Source of the DNA: Benincasa hispida
Taxonomy: Eukaryota > Streptophyta > Magnoliopsida > Cucurbitales > Cucurbitaceae
NCBI RefSeq assembly: GCF_009727055.1
Contig: NC_052350.1
Location: 37,450,649-37,514,648 of the forward strand
Length of the DNA: 64,000 nt
Direction of reading: 5' to 3'
The notes beneath the pieces were generated by a model. It worked only from the letters and a program-made list of their open reading frames with translations, was not told where the DNA came from and did not search any database. Positions 41,189 to 53,787 of this stretch are shown here, piece by piece. The position numbers and the translations under genes were made by a program. Position 1 is the stretch's first letter; every line of letters begins with the position of its first letter.

Positions 41189-43267
41189 TGTTAGGGTTCG
41201 ATGCCTTAAATCTTGTAGGCTCTTATAGTTTGTAATTGTATTGTATAAACATTTTATTTATGTTAATAAATTATGTGATGTTTTATTTCTTTTCTTTTTT
41301 TTTTTTTTTTTTTTTTGGCTGTGGTCGTTAACCACAAACCAATAAACTAAAATATCCAATTATATTGTAGCTTAAACATGTTATGTAAGACATAATGGAT
41401 GGGGATCATGTTTAAGTGATAACCTAAATGGTCTGTAATAGATAGATAAGGTTGATACCTATATCCTGTGAACACTACAAGTATAGCTCGGCTTTTTAGA
41501 TGTATAATTGTTGTATAAGTGCTACAATGGAATAACTGATCCTGATCCATTCACGTGGAGAACATGTGAGCGGGATCTTTCTATACAAAGGAGTAGATAT
41601 AAGACCAGACCTCGAAGATGTGTTAATCTCATACATATAACATTGTTCATAATAGAGAACTTAAATTTCATCAAGATGACCATAGGTTAACATGACCTGA
41701 ATCGCTGAGATGAGTTTGTGAACTCTGCCTATTGAAGGCGCCTTCTTGATATTATGATAAGGGGAAGAGTGGCCAGATTCGATGCGATATAAACAAGCCC
41801 ATACCAATGTTTGGGACATAGCTACATAAGACAGTGAATCTGCACCGTCCTGCTCCCACAATCTCGTGGAGGCAAGTTAGATAATTGTTACGCTATTAAG
41901 CTGATGTTCGGGGCTAAAATATAGTGGTTAACCGGGAAGAACAGGTGACGCGATTACACCCTCTCTTGCTAAGGCTAGAGGGGGTTTGGTCATAGTTGGA
42001 CATTGGTTTATTGTTTATAGAGGGGATCAGTGGTACTTAAGAAGTTAGATGTAACTAATAGGGGCAAAACGGTAATTTATGGCCCAACTGTACTTACGAA
42101 CACATCTAGTGAAGACCATTGTACTATTGATTGATTCTATATGCAATAGAAAATAGAAATATATCTATAGTGCGGGAATGCAGCTGCGGTTCCATTTAAG
42201 TTGAAGTGAACCCCGACAGCGTTAAAGGTAGATGGGTAGGTAATCTAATTAAATGAGTTTATTAAATTTCTCATCAGGGCTACCCATTGAAGCTTCAAAA
42301 CAGCTACAGGTCCATGAGGCCCCTTTCGGTAGCTTAACAAAAATTTAATGAAAATCAGTTTTTGGATAATTTGAAATTGTTCAATTTCTTGAGGGAATAT
42401 AATTATATGTGATATAATAAGATAATAACTATATGTGATATAATTATAATATTAAGTTTTTTATGAGAGGAAATAAATATTTGAATATGATTACAAATAT
42501 AATTATATGAAATTGAATTCTATATTAGTTAATAATATAAATGTGAGTTACATTAAGAAGCCAATTAGCAGAGAGAAAATAAACTATAGGTATTATATTA
42601 TATATGCAACAATATTTTTACTATAGGTTATATGTTATATTTGATCATATACATATAGTTAATATATATATTTATATGATAAGGTAGATTCTTATATATA
42701 TATATTTTATATTTATTAAATAAATAAATAATTTAATTTAATTTAATTTAATTTAATTTTTTTTTTGAGGGAGTTGTAATTCCCTCCCCTCTCTTTTCTC
42801 TCCACATCACGTAAGTGAGTGGGTGGTTTTGGTTTTTGTTTTATCTTCTTCTTCGTGGGTAAAAAGAAAAGATACAAAAAAGAAAAAGAAAACATACAAA
42901 GAATAGAAAAGTTTTGTTTTTGTTTTTCCCCTATTTCATCCATCTCCTCTCTAAATCCCTTCCCTCTCAAAATCCACAATAGTCAGAGTCCACTCTTCCT
43001 ATGTTCTCATCCCTAAGAATACCGTGGTAGCTTTTTATGGTTGTGTCCAATTAGTGTTCGAGGAATTTCAAGTGAAGATTGGTTTTTTCAATTGTATGCG
43101 TTATGAACCCTATTTTAATTCTTCTGTTAATTTTTAATAGTATGTTGTATTTTTTTCATTAAATGCATAATTTTGTTGTTTCTCTGTAAATTTTCTGTTC
43201 GGTAAAAATTATGTAAAATTGGAATGATCCATGTCTTCCACTCAAGAACCCTAACAAGGTTTCTTCA
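41189..43267 (+). mobile_element. Family B solo LTR nested in the 3' LTR (2079 bp)
   Basis: Starts TGTTAGGGTTCGATGCC and ends GGTTTCTTCA. After it the host LTR resumes at 'acttaaacgtgtatgtg'. Flanking pentamers (ggcta, actta) do not match, so the duplication is lost or the boundary is off by a few bases. Contains a T22 run (41295-41316) and a TTTAA/ATTTA-type microsatellite at 42730-42757. It differs from its relatives by many single-base insertions. Confidence 0.82.
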
Positions 43268-44309
43268 ACTTAAACGTGTATGTGGTGACATACAAGTAGA
43301 TCATGTTTAAGTAATAACCTGAAAGGTCTGTAGCAGATGGATAAAGTTGGGTACCTTATCCTGGTGACACTATAGATACGATCCATTTTGTAATTGATAC
43401 AATTGTTGTGAAGTGTTACAAATGATCTGATCCTAATTCTTCATGTAGAGACATGTGAGTGGATGTATCCTGTACAATGAGTTTGTACAAGACTGAACCA
43501 CGAAATGATTAGTCTCTCTTTATAACGTCGTTACTATAAGAAACTTACATTTAACTAGGATGACCATAGGTGACTTGACCTTAATCCTAAGTGAGTTGTG
43601 AACTCGTACCTATGAGGGCAGTCCTTTGGTCTGCATGGGTGAAAGTGGCCAGATTCACCGACTCAATGTGCCTACCATTTTAAGAATTCATACGAGTGGG
43701 GAGCTAGGAACATAGTTACACAAGATGAAACATTCTCGGTGATAAGGTAAGTAGATAAATTATTCCCTTAATGGTCGATTTTGGGTTTTGAACAATGACG
43801 TGCCTCACCCTTTCACTGGCCAAAGACGATTCTAATTATAGTTGGACTATAATTAATTGTTCATTAGAAGGATCAGTGGTACTTAAGGAGTTAGATTTAA
43901 CTACGTGAATCAAATGGTAATTTTGACCAAGCTGTAGTTATGAGCAATTTTTGAAGGGTTAACTTACTATTAATTGGTTATATCCAATAGACACAAAAAT
44001 ATATCTATAGTGCGAAGAATACAGTTATTGGTCTTTAGTGGAGTGACCGAAAGGTAATGAATGTTGATTAATTTAATTAAAGAGTTTAATTAATTTTTCT
44101 CTTATCATTGGAGCTTCTAATCTGTAGGTCCATAAGGTTTCCTTACTAGCTCAATAAAGGTTAAATGAGAATCAACTAACGTTGGATTAATTTGAATTGT
44201 TCAAATTAATTAAAAAGAAGTTAATTATATGAGATACAATTAGTATAATGTATTTGGATACATTATAATATGTAGTTAATGAGAGAGAGAAATATTTGAA
44301 TATGATTCA
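43268..44309 (+). repeat. Family B element, 3' LTR part 2
   Basis: Family core from 'gtgtatgtggtgacatac' onward, matching 29970-30279 and 32211-32900 in the 5' LTR. Interrupted at 44310. Confidence 0.85.
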
Positions 44310-46334
44310 TGTTGGGGTTGATGCCCTAAATCTCGTAGGATCCTATAGTTTGTAAACACTTGTATGAACAAACATTTTAGTGACTAATGATATATGATAT
44401 TTTATTCACTTCTATCTATGAAATATATGATATTTTAGTTGCATTAATCACAAACCAATAGACTAAGATCCATGGTTATCATTGCAACTTAAACATGTAT
44501 GTGGAGAAATATAAGTGGATCTTGTTTAAGTGATAACCTAAATGGTCTGTATTATATGGATAAGGTTGGGTACCTTATCCTTGTGACACTACGAGTATGG
44601 CCGCTTTGTAGGTGATACAAATATTGTAAAGTGACAAATGATCTGATCTTGATCATTCATGTATTAGACATGCAAGCGGGGATATTCTATATAAAGAAGT
44701 TTGTATAAGACTGAACCACGAAATGTTTAGTCTCGTTAAATAACGTCGTTCATAATTGAGACTTTTATTTCACTAGGATGACCATAGGTAACATGACCTT
44801 AATTCTGATAAGTTGTGAACTCCTACCATGAGGGCGGTTCTTTGATTTTCATGGGTGAGGGTGGCCAGATCGCCGACTCAAAAAGCCTACCATTTTGGAG
44901 ATTCGTCTGATTGGAGAGCTGGAAACTCAGCTACACACAATGGAATTCACTTTTTCCCCGAAGCAGGGGTAAGTAGATAAATTACTCCCTTAAGGGCTAA
45001 TTCTGGGTCTTGAACAATGTGGTGCCACACCCTCTCTTGGCCCGAGAAGGGTTTAGTCATAGTGGGACTATGATCTATTGTTCATTAGAGGAATTAGTGG
45101 TACTTAAGAAGTTAGATGTAACTACAGGGGCAAAATGGTAATTTGGCCTAACTATACTTACGAGGTATTTGTGAAGGGTCATCGTACTATTGATTGGTTA
45201 TATCCAATGGACACAAAAATATATCTGTAGTGCGAAGAGTGCAATTGTCGATCTTTAGTGGAGTGTCCGACAGTTAACGGATGGTGGATAATGTGATTAA
45301 AGAGTTTAGTCAGTTATTCATGTATCGTTGGAGCTTGAAGCTACAGGTCCATAAAGTTCGCTTGGTAACTCAATGGATTTAAGTTGAGAATCAATTTTTG
45401 GGTTAATTTGAAATGTTCAAATTAATAAGAGGGAATTTTATTATATATGATATAATTAAATTAATTCAATTATATATGATATAATTGATATAATGTATTT
45501 GATACATTATTGTTTGATTGGAGGAACTAATATTTGAATATGATTCAAATATATTTTCTATGAATAAGATTCATAGTTTTTAAATTTAATATAAATATGA
45601 TTTATATTAAATTTCATAAAATAGAGAAAAAGAATTATGGTTTATATATTGTATATGATGCAATATTAAAACTATAGGTTATAAATATAATATGATAAGC
45701 TAGTTATCATATTTATTTATAATTTATTAATTATTTGATCATTATTCTTTTTCTCTCTAACTACCCTTAGTGGGTAGTTATTTGGTTTTATGGCAAATGT
45801 GGGATAAATAAAAATGGTTTTCTAATTATTTCATGAGACATCAGATATATAATCGAGTGTAAAGAGAGTTACTACACGACCGATTCCTTTGAGAGACTAA
45901 ACGATCGAGTAAGCTTGTCTATGTTATAGACTAGTTTGTCTACACGATAGTGTTGTTCACTGCACAATTGTCTTCCTCCTTAAAACTTCAAACTTCCCTC
46001 TAACCAAAATTAGCTAGAGCTTACCACTCCTGGATTCTCGCATCGAGAATATGAAGGTCACCAAGTGGTCGTGTCCTGTTTGATTCGAGTTTACTCGTTG
46101 TTGTTTGCTATGATCAGAGGAGTGTTCGTGAACAAGTTAGATCGAGGGATTACTTGAAGAATGGTTCTTCAAAGGTATAGTCTCTTGATTCTTTGTTTTT
46201 ATTTCAAAGCATGTTGTAATTTAAGTTTTATGTATAATATGTTCTTGTATGACTATAAATGTATGCGTTTAATAACAATGGGATTTGGACGATCTGCTTC
46301 CACTCAAAGGTTCTCTATAAATAGAGTACCTTCA
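44310..46334 (+). mobile_element. Family B solo LTR nested in the 3' LTR (2025 bp)
   Basis: Starts TGTTGGGGTTGATGCCCTAA and ends GAGTACCTTCA. Flanks attca (44305-44309) and attga (46335-46339) form a one-mismatch duplication, and the host LTR continues exactly across it as judged from the 5' LTR (32890-32945). One of the cleanest long LTRs in the window. Confidence 0.9.
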
Positions 46335-46339
46335 ATTGA

Positions 46340-47155
46340 AATAGTAATTATATAAATGAGATTCATATAAAAACTATAGGTTAAAATTAATATGAATAAG
46401 ATTCATATTAAACTATAGGTTATATGAGAGAATATAAACTATGGATTATATTATATATGTAATATAAACTATGGATTATATTATATATGTAATATAAACT
46501 ATAGGTTATATATTATATGTGATATAATATAAACTATAGGATATATATTATTAGTGATATGATATATATTTTATTTAATTATATTTTTGTAATAAAATTT
46601 TAAAATAACTCCTTGGGAGTTATTTCATGTTATGAAGGGAGTTATTTGATAACTTCCCTCATCTCTCATATATAGGAAAAAGGCTGAGGAGTTGGGATCA
46701 GTTGTTCAATGCGTGATAACACAGTGAAGGAAATTTCTCTCTGTTAAAAATTCTTCTTCTTCCTCTATAAAGAAAAATTCTCTCAAAAAAAAATTTCCTT
46801 CTCCCTCACCAAATTTAAGAAGGCAAGCCCACACCTCTACCTTGATTCTCACCTTGAGAATAGTGAGGAAGGTTTTGTGGCGATGACCAAGAATCATTGT
46901 GTTCTTGTTGTGTTCATGGTTGAAGTGTTCGAGAGGAAGAGGAGAGATCATGATCACTGGAGAGGAATATGTGAAGATTGAGCATCTTCAAGGTATGTTG
47001 TATCTCTTTCCATTTACTCTTTGTGAATTAAGAAAGCATGTTTAGTTTAATATTTGTCCTCTATGTTGTTTTTCTCTGTATTTTAAATAGTTCAAAAAAA
47101 CGAATTCACTAACACAAGTGATCATTCACTTTCGTTACAAAATTTGATTCCTTCA
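46340..47155 (+). repeat. Family B element, 3' LTR part 3
   Basis: Matches 32925-33680 of the 5' LTR, including 'gggagttattt' hairpin arms, 'ctcaccaaatttaagaaggc' and GGTATGT at 46992-46998. Ends TTTGATTCCTTCA. Confidence 0.88.
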
Positions 47156-49974
47156 AATACAACTTCCACATTAGACCTTGCATAACTATCAAGTCAATGC
47201 CCTTATACAAACTTGTAGGGTTGCTAACATCACATTGTATAATTGGAGTTACTATAGAGGGAACTAGAATGTCCTTATTTCCATTTTTCTTGCAAGATGA
47301 GGCTTGACAGAGCATGTATTCATTCGAGGTGGGCTAGATAACTTCATAGGGTAAGGTTATGGAGAAATTTATGATGAAATACTTTCTCTCACTATGACAA
47401 GAAGATTGGGAAAAGAAATAGTCACGTACGTACAACTACAGAATAAATCTCTAAGTGATAAATGAGTCAGGTTCAAGAGGTTGGTATGCAAATTCCCTTA
47501 CAATGGAATATTGTAATTGTGTACAAATGGAAGTATTTTATGGAGGGTTAAGTTGAACATCACAAATGGTGGTGGACGCATCAACTAATAGAGCCTTTGA
47601 TGGAAAAGATCTATACCAAAGCATAACAGATATTTGAACGCATAGCGAAAAACAATTATGAACAGATTGACGATGGATTTTGACCAGTTAGTTTAGAGAT
47701 GAATAGAACTTAAAAGATACATGACCTTGCATACATCCTTTTAGTGCCCCCAATCTTGCCTATTTAAGTTTTATTCATCCTTGGATTCCATTCATCGTTC
47801 TACCTTTGTTCTCTTACATATCTCTCTTCCATTCTTCTCTTTTCCTCTCTAAAATAGTCATGGCATCTGGCCAACATGCCACAAACTAAACTGCGATTCT
47901 TATCTCAGAAACAAAGGGCAATCTCTGAGCTCTTTGTTTCTACAGCTATAAAGTAACCTGAAGTGACTGAACTATCACTATTCTCCGCTCCTGAGTGAAG
48001 GGTATCACAATCGTTTAAGGGTCTCAAGGCGATTGTGTGACACTTGTTCTCGCCCTCGAACAAGTTAACCAATCCAGATCCAAATAGTCGATGGCACAAT
48101 GGGCGTTTCTCACAACTTCCACCCCGTTCTTGAGAAAAGATTTTAGAAAACAGGTTTAGAGGAAAAGGTTTTCGCAAACACTCGAAAGCATGTATAAACA
48201 ATGAATATTAATCTTACAACTAGAAAGCAATAAGCAACAACACGGCTTTATAGCATACAACTCACTAGTATGAGGATATGATGATTAGTCTTACCCTTAT
48301 ATAGTGCATTCTGAACAAAAACACATCTGTCACCCTTGCATATGAAAATGGGCAAGCGGTCACACACTAAGAAAAGTATATAGAAAGCAAACTACCTAGC
48401 AAAAGGAAATACATAGGATGAAAGCGAGATGGAGGCGGACATGTGGCCATGAATAATACACCTTGGATAAGTATGACTATGACAAAGAGTGCCATTGCTT
48501 TTGGTTAGCTTCGTTTGAAAGGCCTCCCTTGCTCTATAGCCCCTTTGAATCATAGGTCAAAAGGAAATAAGTGGTTAACTGCCCACGATATATATTGGTG
48601 CGCATGTAAAGAAATTCTAGACTATATTGGTAGTTCTTCGTGAAAGCAACCCTTCTTCTTTTCTTCTTTTTGAAACATGTTTTGGTTCACCCTATCTTCT
48701 TTGTTTCTTGTAAACGTTCTTTCATGCATGACTAGTTTTGATGTTGGGAATGTTTTACGATGCAATAGTTTACTTCCTTTTGAAGGAAATTTTTATTTTT
48801 GTTTTGTTCTACATGTTGGTTTTTATAAAGCATATCCTTTTATCTTTTGCCAGCTAGTTGCTTTATCTTTTTGGCTTTTGATTCAAGTCTGCACGTCTCA
48901 AATTAACTTTATGATGAGTGTTATGTGAGGTCTAGCCCTTCAAAGTGGGAAGTTTTTGTTTGTCATGTTGAAGATAAATCTCTTAATCATCTTTTTCTTT
49001 GCTACTTGCAAAAGTCACCACTCAAACCTCTTTTAGAAATGAGGATCTTCCTCCTCTTTTAGTTTGGGGAGGAAGAGGTATGAAAGTGTTTATTCATTAT
49101 TTTTTTTGTAAAATAACAATAATAAGAATAAGCTTGACAACTTCAATGTCAACGCAAAGGAAGTGACCAAGGGCAACTATGATACCCATAATGGCTACTA
49201 GATGAAAGCCTAACAAAGATAAGAGTCTAAATTGTTATTGACACTTGCTCATAGTTGGATATCTTTCATCATAAATTTGGATAAGTGATATGGAAAGTGC
49301 ACACATCAAGTTTTAGTAATGGTTAAGAGACCGAATATCATCCTTAGGGGATCAAATGACCAAATTAATTTAGCTATTCTAGAATTATTTAAAAATTAGA
49401 AACAAGGTTGTTGACGATTGCTAATAAAAACTAAAAAGAAAAACAAAGATCAAATCTCAAAGATAAAAAATTTTCATAGTGTTGATTTCATTGTTCACAT
49501 CATTAAGTCATGCATAGGTTTTATGGATATTTATGTTATTCAGTGTTTAAATCTCAAAACTATATTATAGATTATTATCTTTTGAAAAACAATCTTTTCT
49601 CATGAAATCCTAATTTATTCCTAATCTTTTGAAATCAAGTTAAGAAGCATCACATTAAACAAAGTCATAAGTGATTTTAATTATTAACATAATTATTTTC
49701 ATGAGAGATTAACAATGATCTAATGTTATAGGTCTAGTTAAACATGAAATCTATCAAATGTTCTAACTTAACATGTAATGATGGCCAATCAACATAGAAG
49801 AAAGTATGATAACACCGAAAAATAATAAAATCTACAATATCCATAAAAACTCTAAACATTAACTTTAAATCCATGAACAAGTTCACCAACACCCTAAAAT
49901 CAATAAGTCTAGTCACTCACTGATGTCAAAAACATACTTTCATAAATAAATAAAGATACTAAATTTTAATTTTT
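47156..49974. other. Intergenic, probably old repeats; no gene recognised
   Basis: No open frame here has family features. 47757-47884 resembles a plant core promoter followed by a start: TATTTAAG, a pyrimidine-rich leader, then an ATG that is stopped after nine codons. 47905-48201 has a minus-strand open stretch without recognisable domains. 49260-49920 is AT-rich. I see nothing else to report. Confidence 0.5.
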
Positions 49975-50882
49975 TTTTTCTTTTAGTTGTTGGCTTTTGT
50001 TTTAAAAGAAAAGAAAAAAAAAAAGAAGCTAGCTGGAACCCTAGCCTCCTCTCTCCCCTTTTCCTCTCCCTCTCTTTTACATCTTTCTCTCTCCCCTCTC
50101 TCTCCTCTTCTCATGATTTTCAACAATCAGAAACCCTATCCAATAAGTTTCTATCTTCATTCATCCTCCCTATATAGATGGCATGTAGACCCAAGGCCGC
50201 ATTCGACGACTCCTACGCATAGTGGTTGACGGCGGAAAACCACTGCAACTCCGGCAGGCAGCAACAGTGCGAAAACCACGATGGTGACTACATCACCATA
50301 ACGGTCGAGGATAACATTCAGTAGCAATTTTGCATGTCCTTAGTGGTGGACGACAACCCACACGTCTCTTCCTCCAACGAGCGACGACAGTGCCCATGCA
50401 ACTACCCTTCAGTGACTCCGACTATAGACGAACCTATAAAGTTTGGCAACGGTTGCGACTTGGATTTGACGACCTATGTGACTTAACAATCTGGTAGTAG
50501 CATTTTTCCCTTTTTCGACAAGGATTAAACGAATTCGGACACCAACCAGCAAGGTTTCGAATTGTTTTGGGCTTGGAATAGTTTCGGAACTATTCGAACA
50601 CCTTCCACCAAGGACTCAAGTCTGTCTTGTTAAACTCGATGCGAGGTTCATGGATCGAGGTTTAAGATTATTTCATGAGCCTTTTGATTAATTTAGAATT
50701 GCTTAGAAACACTTAGGTGAGTAGAATTCTACATGTTGGGTCTGTTTGCTTGTGTGCTAGCATGTTGTATAATTTATTTCTATTATTACTGTTACATCTT
50801 ATGCTATCATAGAAACTATGATGCATTCTGATATGGTTGGGCACGCATGGATGTTCGTTGTGTTGATTTTATATGATAAAAC
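49975..50882. repeat. Probable degenerate LTR or repeat fragment
   Basis: Begins with a T-run and a CT-rich stretch (about 50040-50115), then GC-richer DNA with many cga/gac phrases and no long frame, then AT-rich DNA. The make-up resembles the transcribed part of a plant retroelement LTR, but no partner copy is present. It continues at 52918 after the inserted LTR. Confidence 0.4.
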
Positions 50883-52912
50883 TGAAGGAATTGAATTCCT
50901 CTATGGAAGCATGTGAACGTGTGTGCTTTCAAAATCCATTTTGGAAATTCATGAAAAATATATAAACAATAGAACAAGATATACATAAATTTACAAGCAT
51001 GCTTTACAGGGGAAAGAGGAAGAAGACTAACCCTTGAAGACAGTCTTCAATACTTTCCTCTTGAACAAACTCCCACATCTCAAATTCTTCGTACATGGAA
51101 AATCTCCCTTGAACTTCTCTGCACGAACTTTAAGAGGACACTACCATGGGGTTTTTCTATTCTCTGACAAGAATTGAGATGGTAGGATCTCATTGTTTGG
51201 AGAAGGGAAAGCTAACTTTTTGAGAGATAGAGAGTAATTGATATGTTGAGAGGAAATTGAGTGAGATACCTATTCAGAAGAACTCCGATTCTATCTCTCT
51301 AACATCATAGAACTCTTCTCCTGTGAATTGGACATGTGTAAGGGAAGACAACTCCCCTCAATCTCACGTTAAGTCCCTTGTTAACTGCAGGGGAGTTAAC
51401 TTTTATATTTAATTTAATATTAAATTCAATATTATTTAATTAAATTAAATTGAAAAATATTAACTAATATAATTAAATATCATATTTAATTAATGTAACA
51501 TTTGAATCATATTCAAATGTATTTCTTCTCATATACTATAATTTTAATATGGAACTCATTCACATTAAACTTAACATATGGTTTTAATATGAATCCCATT
51601 CATATTAAATTTAACCTATAGTTATAATATGAATTTCATTCATATTATTTAATATTTGAATCTTATTCAAATATATTATTCTCTCATATAACCTATAGTT
51701 TTAGTGTGAATCATATTCATATTAATTTTGACTTATAGTTTTATATGAATCACATTCATATAAATAATAGTTAAATCTTATTCAAATATTTATCTCTCTC
51801 ATATAATAAAGTATATGATTCAAAATTAACTTTATATTAAAATGTATATATACGTTATATTGATTGTATCTTATACAATTAAATTTCTTATTTAATTTGA
51901 ACAATTCAAATCAATCCAAGATGAATTAATTCTTGTTTTACCCTTAGTGAGCTAGCAAGGGGACCATATGGATCTATAGATTAGAAGCTCTTAATCAATA
52001 TTCATTAACTGCAGGTCACTCCACTAAAGACCCACAGCTGCACTCTTCGCATTATAGATATATTTCTGTGGCCATGGATATAACCAATCAATAGTAAGTC
52101 GACCCTTCACGAGTCGCTCGTAATTATAGCTAGGTCAAATTATCATTTTTCCTTTACAATTACATCTAACTTCTTAAGTCCTACTAATCCTCTAATGAAC
52201 AACCTGTTTATGGTTCTATCATAAACAAAAACCCTCACAGGCCAACAAAAGGGAGGGCTCTCATTGTTCAAGACCCAGAATCAATATTTAAGGGAGTAAT
52301 TCATCTACTTACCCTAAAAATGGGAATGAGCGAATTTAATCTTGTGTAGCTATGTTCCCAACTCTCTACTTGGATAAATCCCCAAAATGGTAGGCTTATT
52401 GAGGTGACGAATCTTGCCACTCTCACCCATACAAATCAAAAGACTACCCTCATAGATAGGAGTTTATAACTCACTTAGGATTATGGTCGAGTCATCTATG
52501 GTCATCCTACGAAATGTTAATCTCTTCAATCAATGGTGTTATAAAGAAAGATTAATCATTTCACGGTCCTTTCTTAAACAAGTTCTTTGTGTAGGATACT
52601 TCCACTCGCATGTCTCCACATGAACGATTAGGATCAAATCGTTTTGTAACACTTTACAACCATTATAACAATTACAAAGTAGGTCATATCCATAGTGTCA
52701 CTAGGATAAGATACTCAATCTTATCCATATACTATAGACTATTTACATTATTACTTAAACATGATCGACCTGTATGTCATCCACATACATATTTAAGTTA
52801 CATAAAATAACCTTGGATCTTTATGTAATAGACAATTGCATTTATAAAATAATCAACAACCATTATTTCAAACAACATATAACTACGAGGTTTTAGGGCA
52901 TACATCCCAACA
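50883..52912 (-). mobile_element. Family B solo LTR, minus strand (2030 bp)
   Basis: On the plus strand begins TGAAGGAATTGAATTCC and ends GGGCATACATCCCAACA. Flanks aaaac (50878-50882) and aaatc (52913-52917) form a one-mismatch duplication. The core reads in reverse (for example 'ggtcatatccatagtgtcac' near 52681). A donor-like GGTTAGT on the minus strand is near 51025-51040. Confidence 0.88.
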
Positions 52913-53473
52913 AAATCATGTTAAGGTGCTATTATGTGATTTTATGAATAGAAGCATATTGGTTGTTGAGATGTTAGTATACGTATATGTTCAATGTTAA
53001 ACCTAATTTTAGTACAAAATGACGAAAATACCTTTAGAGTAGATCAAACTATATCTTAGGACAAGATTAAACCTGAAAATAGGTGAAAAGGGGCAAAAAA
53101 AAATGAGAAAGAAGATGTGCACAATGTGTTGCAAACAGGGTAGTGCCGCAAGCGGTGCTACAGAATACAGAAAATTTTCATGTGCTAATAGATACAACAA
53201 GTAAACATAGTTAACACACTGTTAATGCATTCTTTAATTTGTAACATTTTCTTTAATTGTCAATTTCGTAAGCAATTTCACTCTGAAATGCCTCATACCA
53301 TTGAAGATAGTTGTCCTCCCTTATAAACCCATAATCATCCTCTTATTTAACCAATGTGGGATTTTGGTCGCATTTCCAACAATCCTCCCCTCGAACAAAG
53401 GACCACATCATAGTCTCCCCTCAAATAGTCCTCCATCCATATAACTCTTATCTAGGCTTACTCCTCTTCACCG
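52913..53473. other. Flanking repeat-like DNA, no gene
   Basis: Continues the AT-rich region interrupted at 50882. Between 53320 and 53400 there is a segment with 'aaccaatgtgggatt' and 'aacaatcctcccctcgaac', a wording common at plant retroelement LTR ends. Not assigned. Confidence 0.4.
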
Positions 53474-53787
53474 TGTTGGGGTTGATGCCCTAAATCTCGT
53501 AGGGTCCTATAGTTTATAATTGTATTGTACAAACATTTTACTTATTTAATAAAATATGAGATGTTTTATTTGACATTTAGTTGTATTAAACCCACAAATC
53601 AATAAACTAACATCCAAGGTTATCTTCTGTAGCTTAAACATGTATGTGAAGACATACAGGTGAATCATGTTTAAGCGATAACCTAAATGGTCTGTAGTAG
53701 ATGGATAAGGTTGGATACCTTATCCTGGTGACACTATGAATACAACTCACTTTGTAGATATTACAATTGTTGTAAAGTACTATAAAT
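53474..53787 (+). repeat. Family B LTR start, cut by a CACTA transposon
   Basis: TGTTGGGGTTGATGCCC through the family core up to 'aaagtactataaat'. At 53788 a CACTA terminus begins. The rest of the LTR is not found in the remaining 10 kb. Confidence 0.85.

Larger units (their letters stand above)
29819..47155 (+). mobile_element. Ty1-copia retrotransposon, family B, with long LTRs and five nested same-family LTRs
   Basis: A single element reconstructed from its pieces. 5' LTR: 29819-30279 and 32211-33680. Primer site 33682-33695. Leader about 33696-35077. gag, protease, integrase, RT (split by an inserted LTR), RNase H to about 40760. Polypurine tract at 41022-41031. 3' LTR: 41033-41188, 43268-44309 and 46340-47155. 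Outer flanks GATAC (29814-29818) and AATAC (47156-47160) form a one-mismatch 5-bp duplication. Both LTRs begin TATTG rather than the family's TGTTG. The two LTRs differ at roughly one base in ten where aligned by eye, so the insertion is old. Many stops and frameshifts in the coding part. Confidence 0.85.

Noticed and set aside
47905..48201. 98-codon minus-strand frame as a possible host gene
   Set aside because: No domain, no recognisable splice or promoter context, and surrounded by repeat-like DNA.
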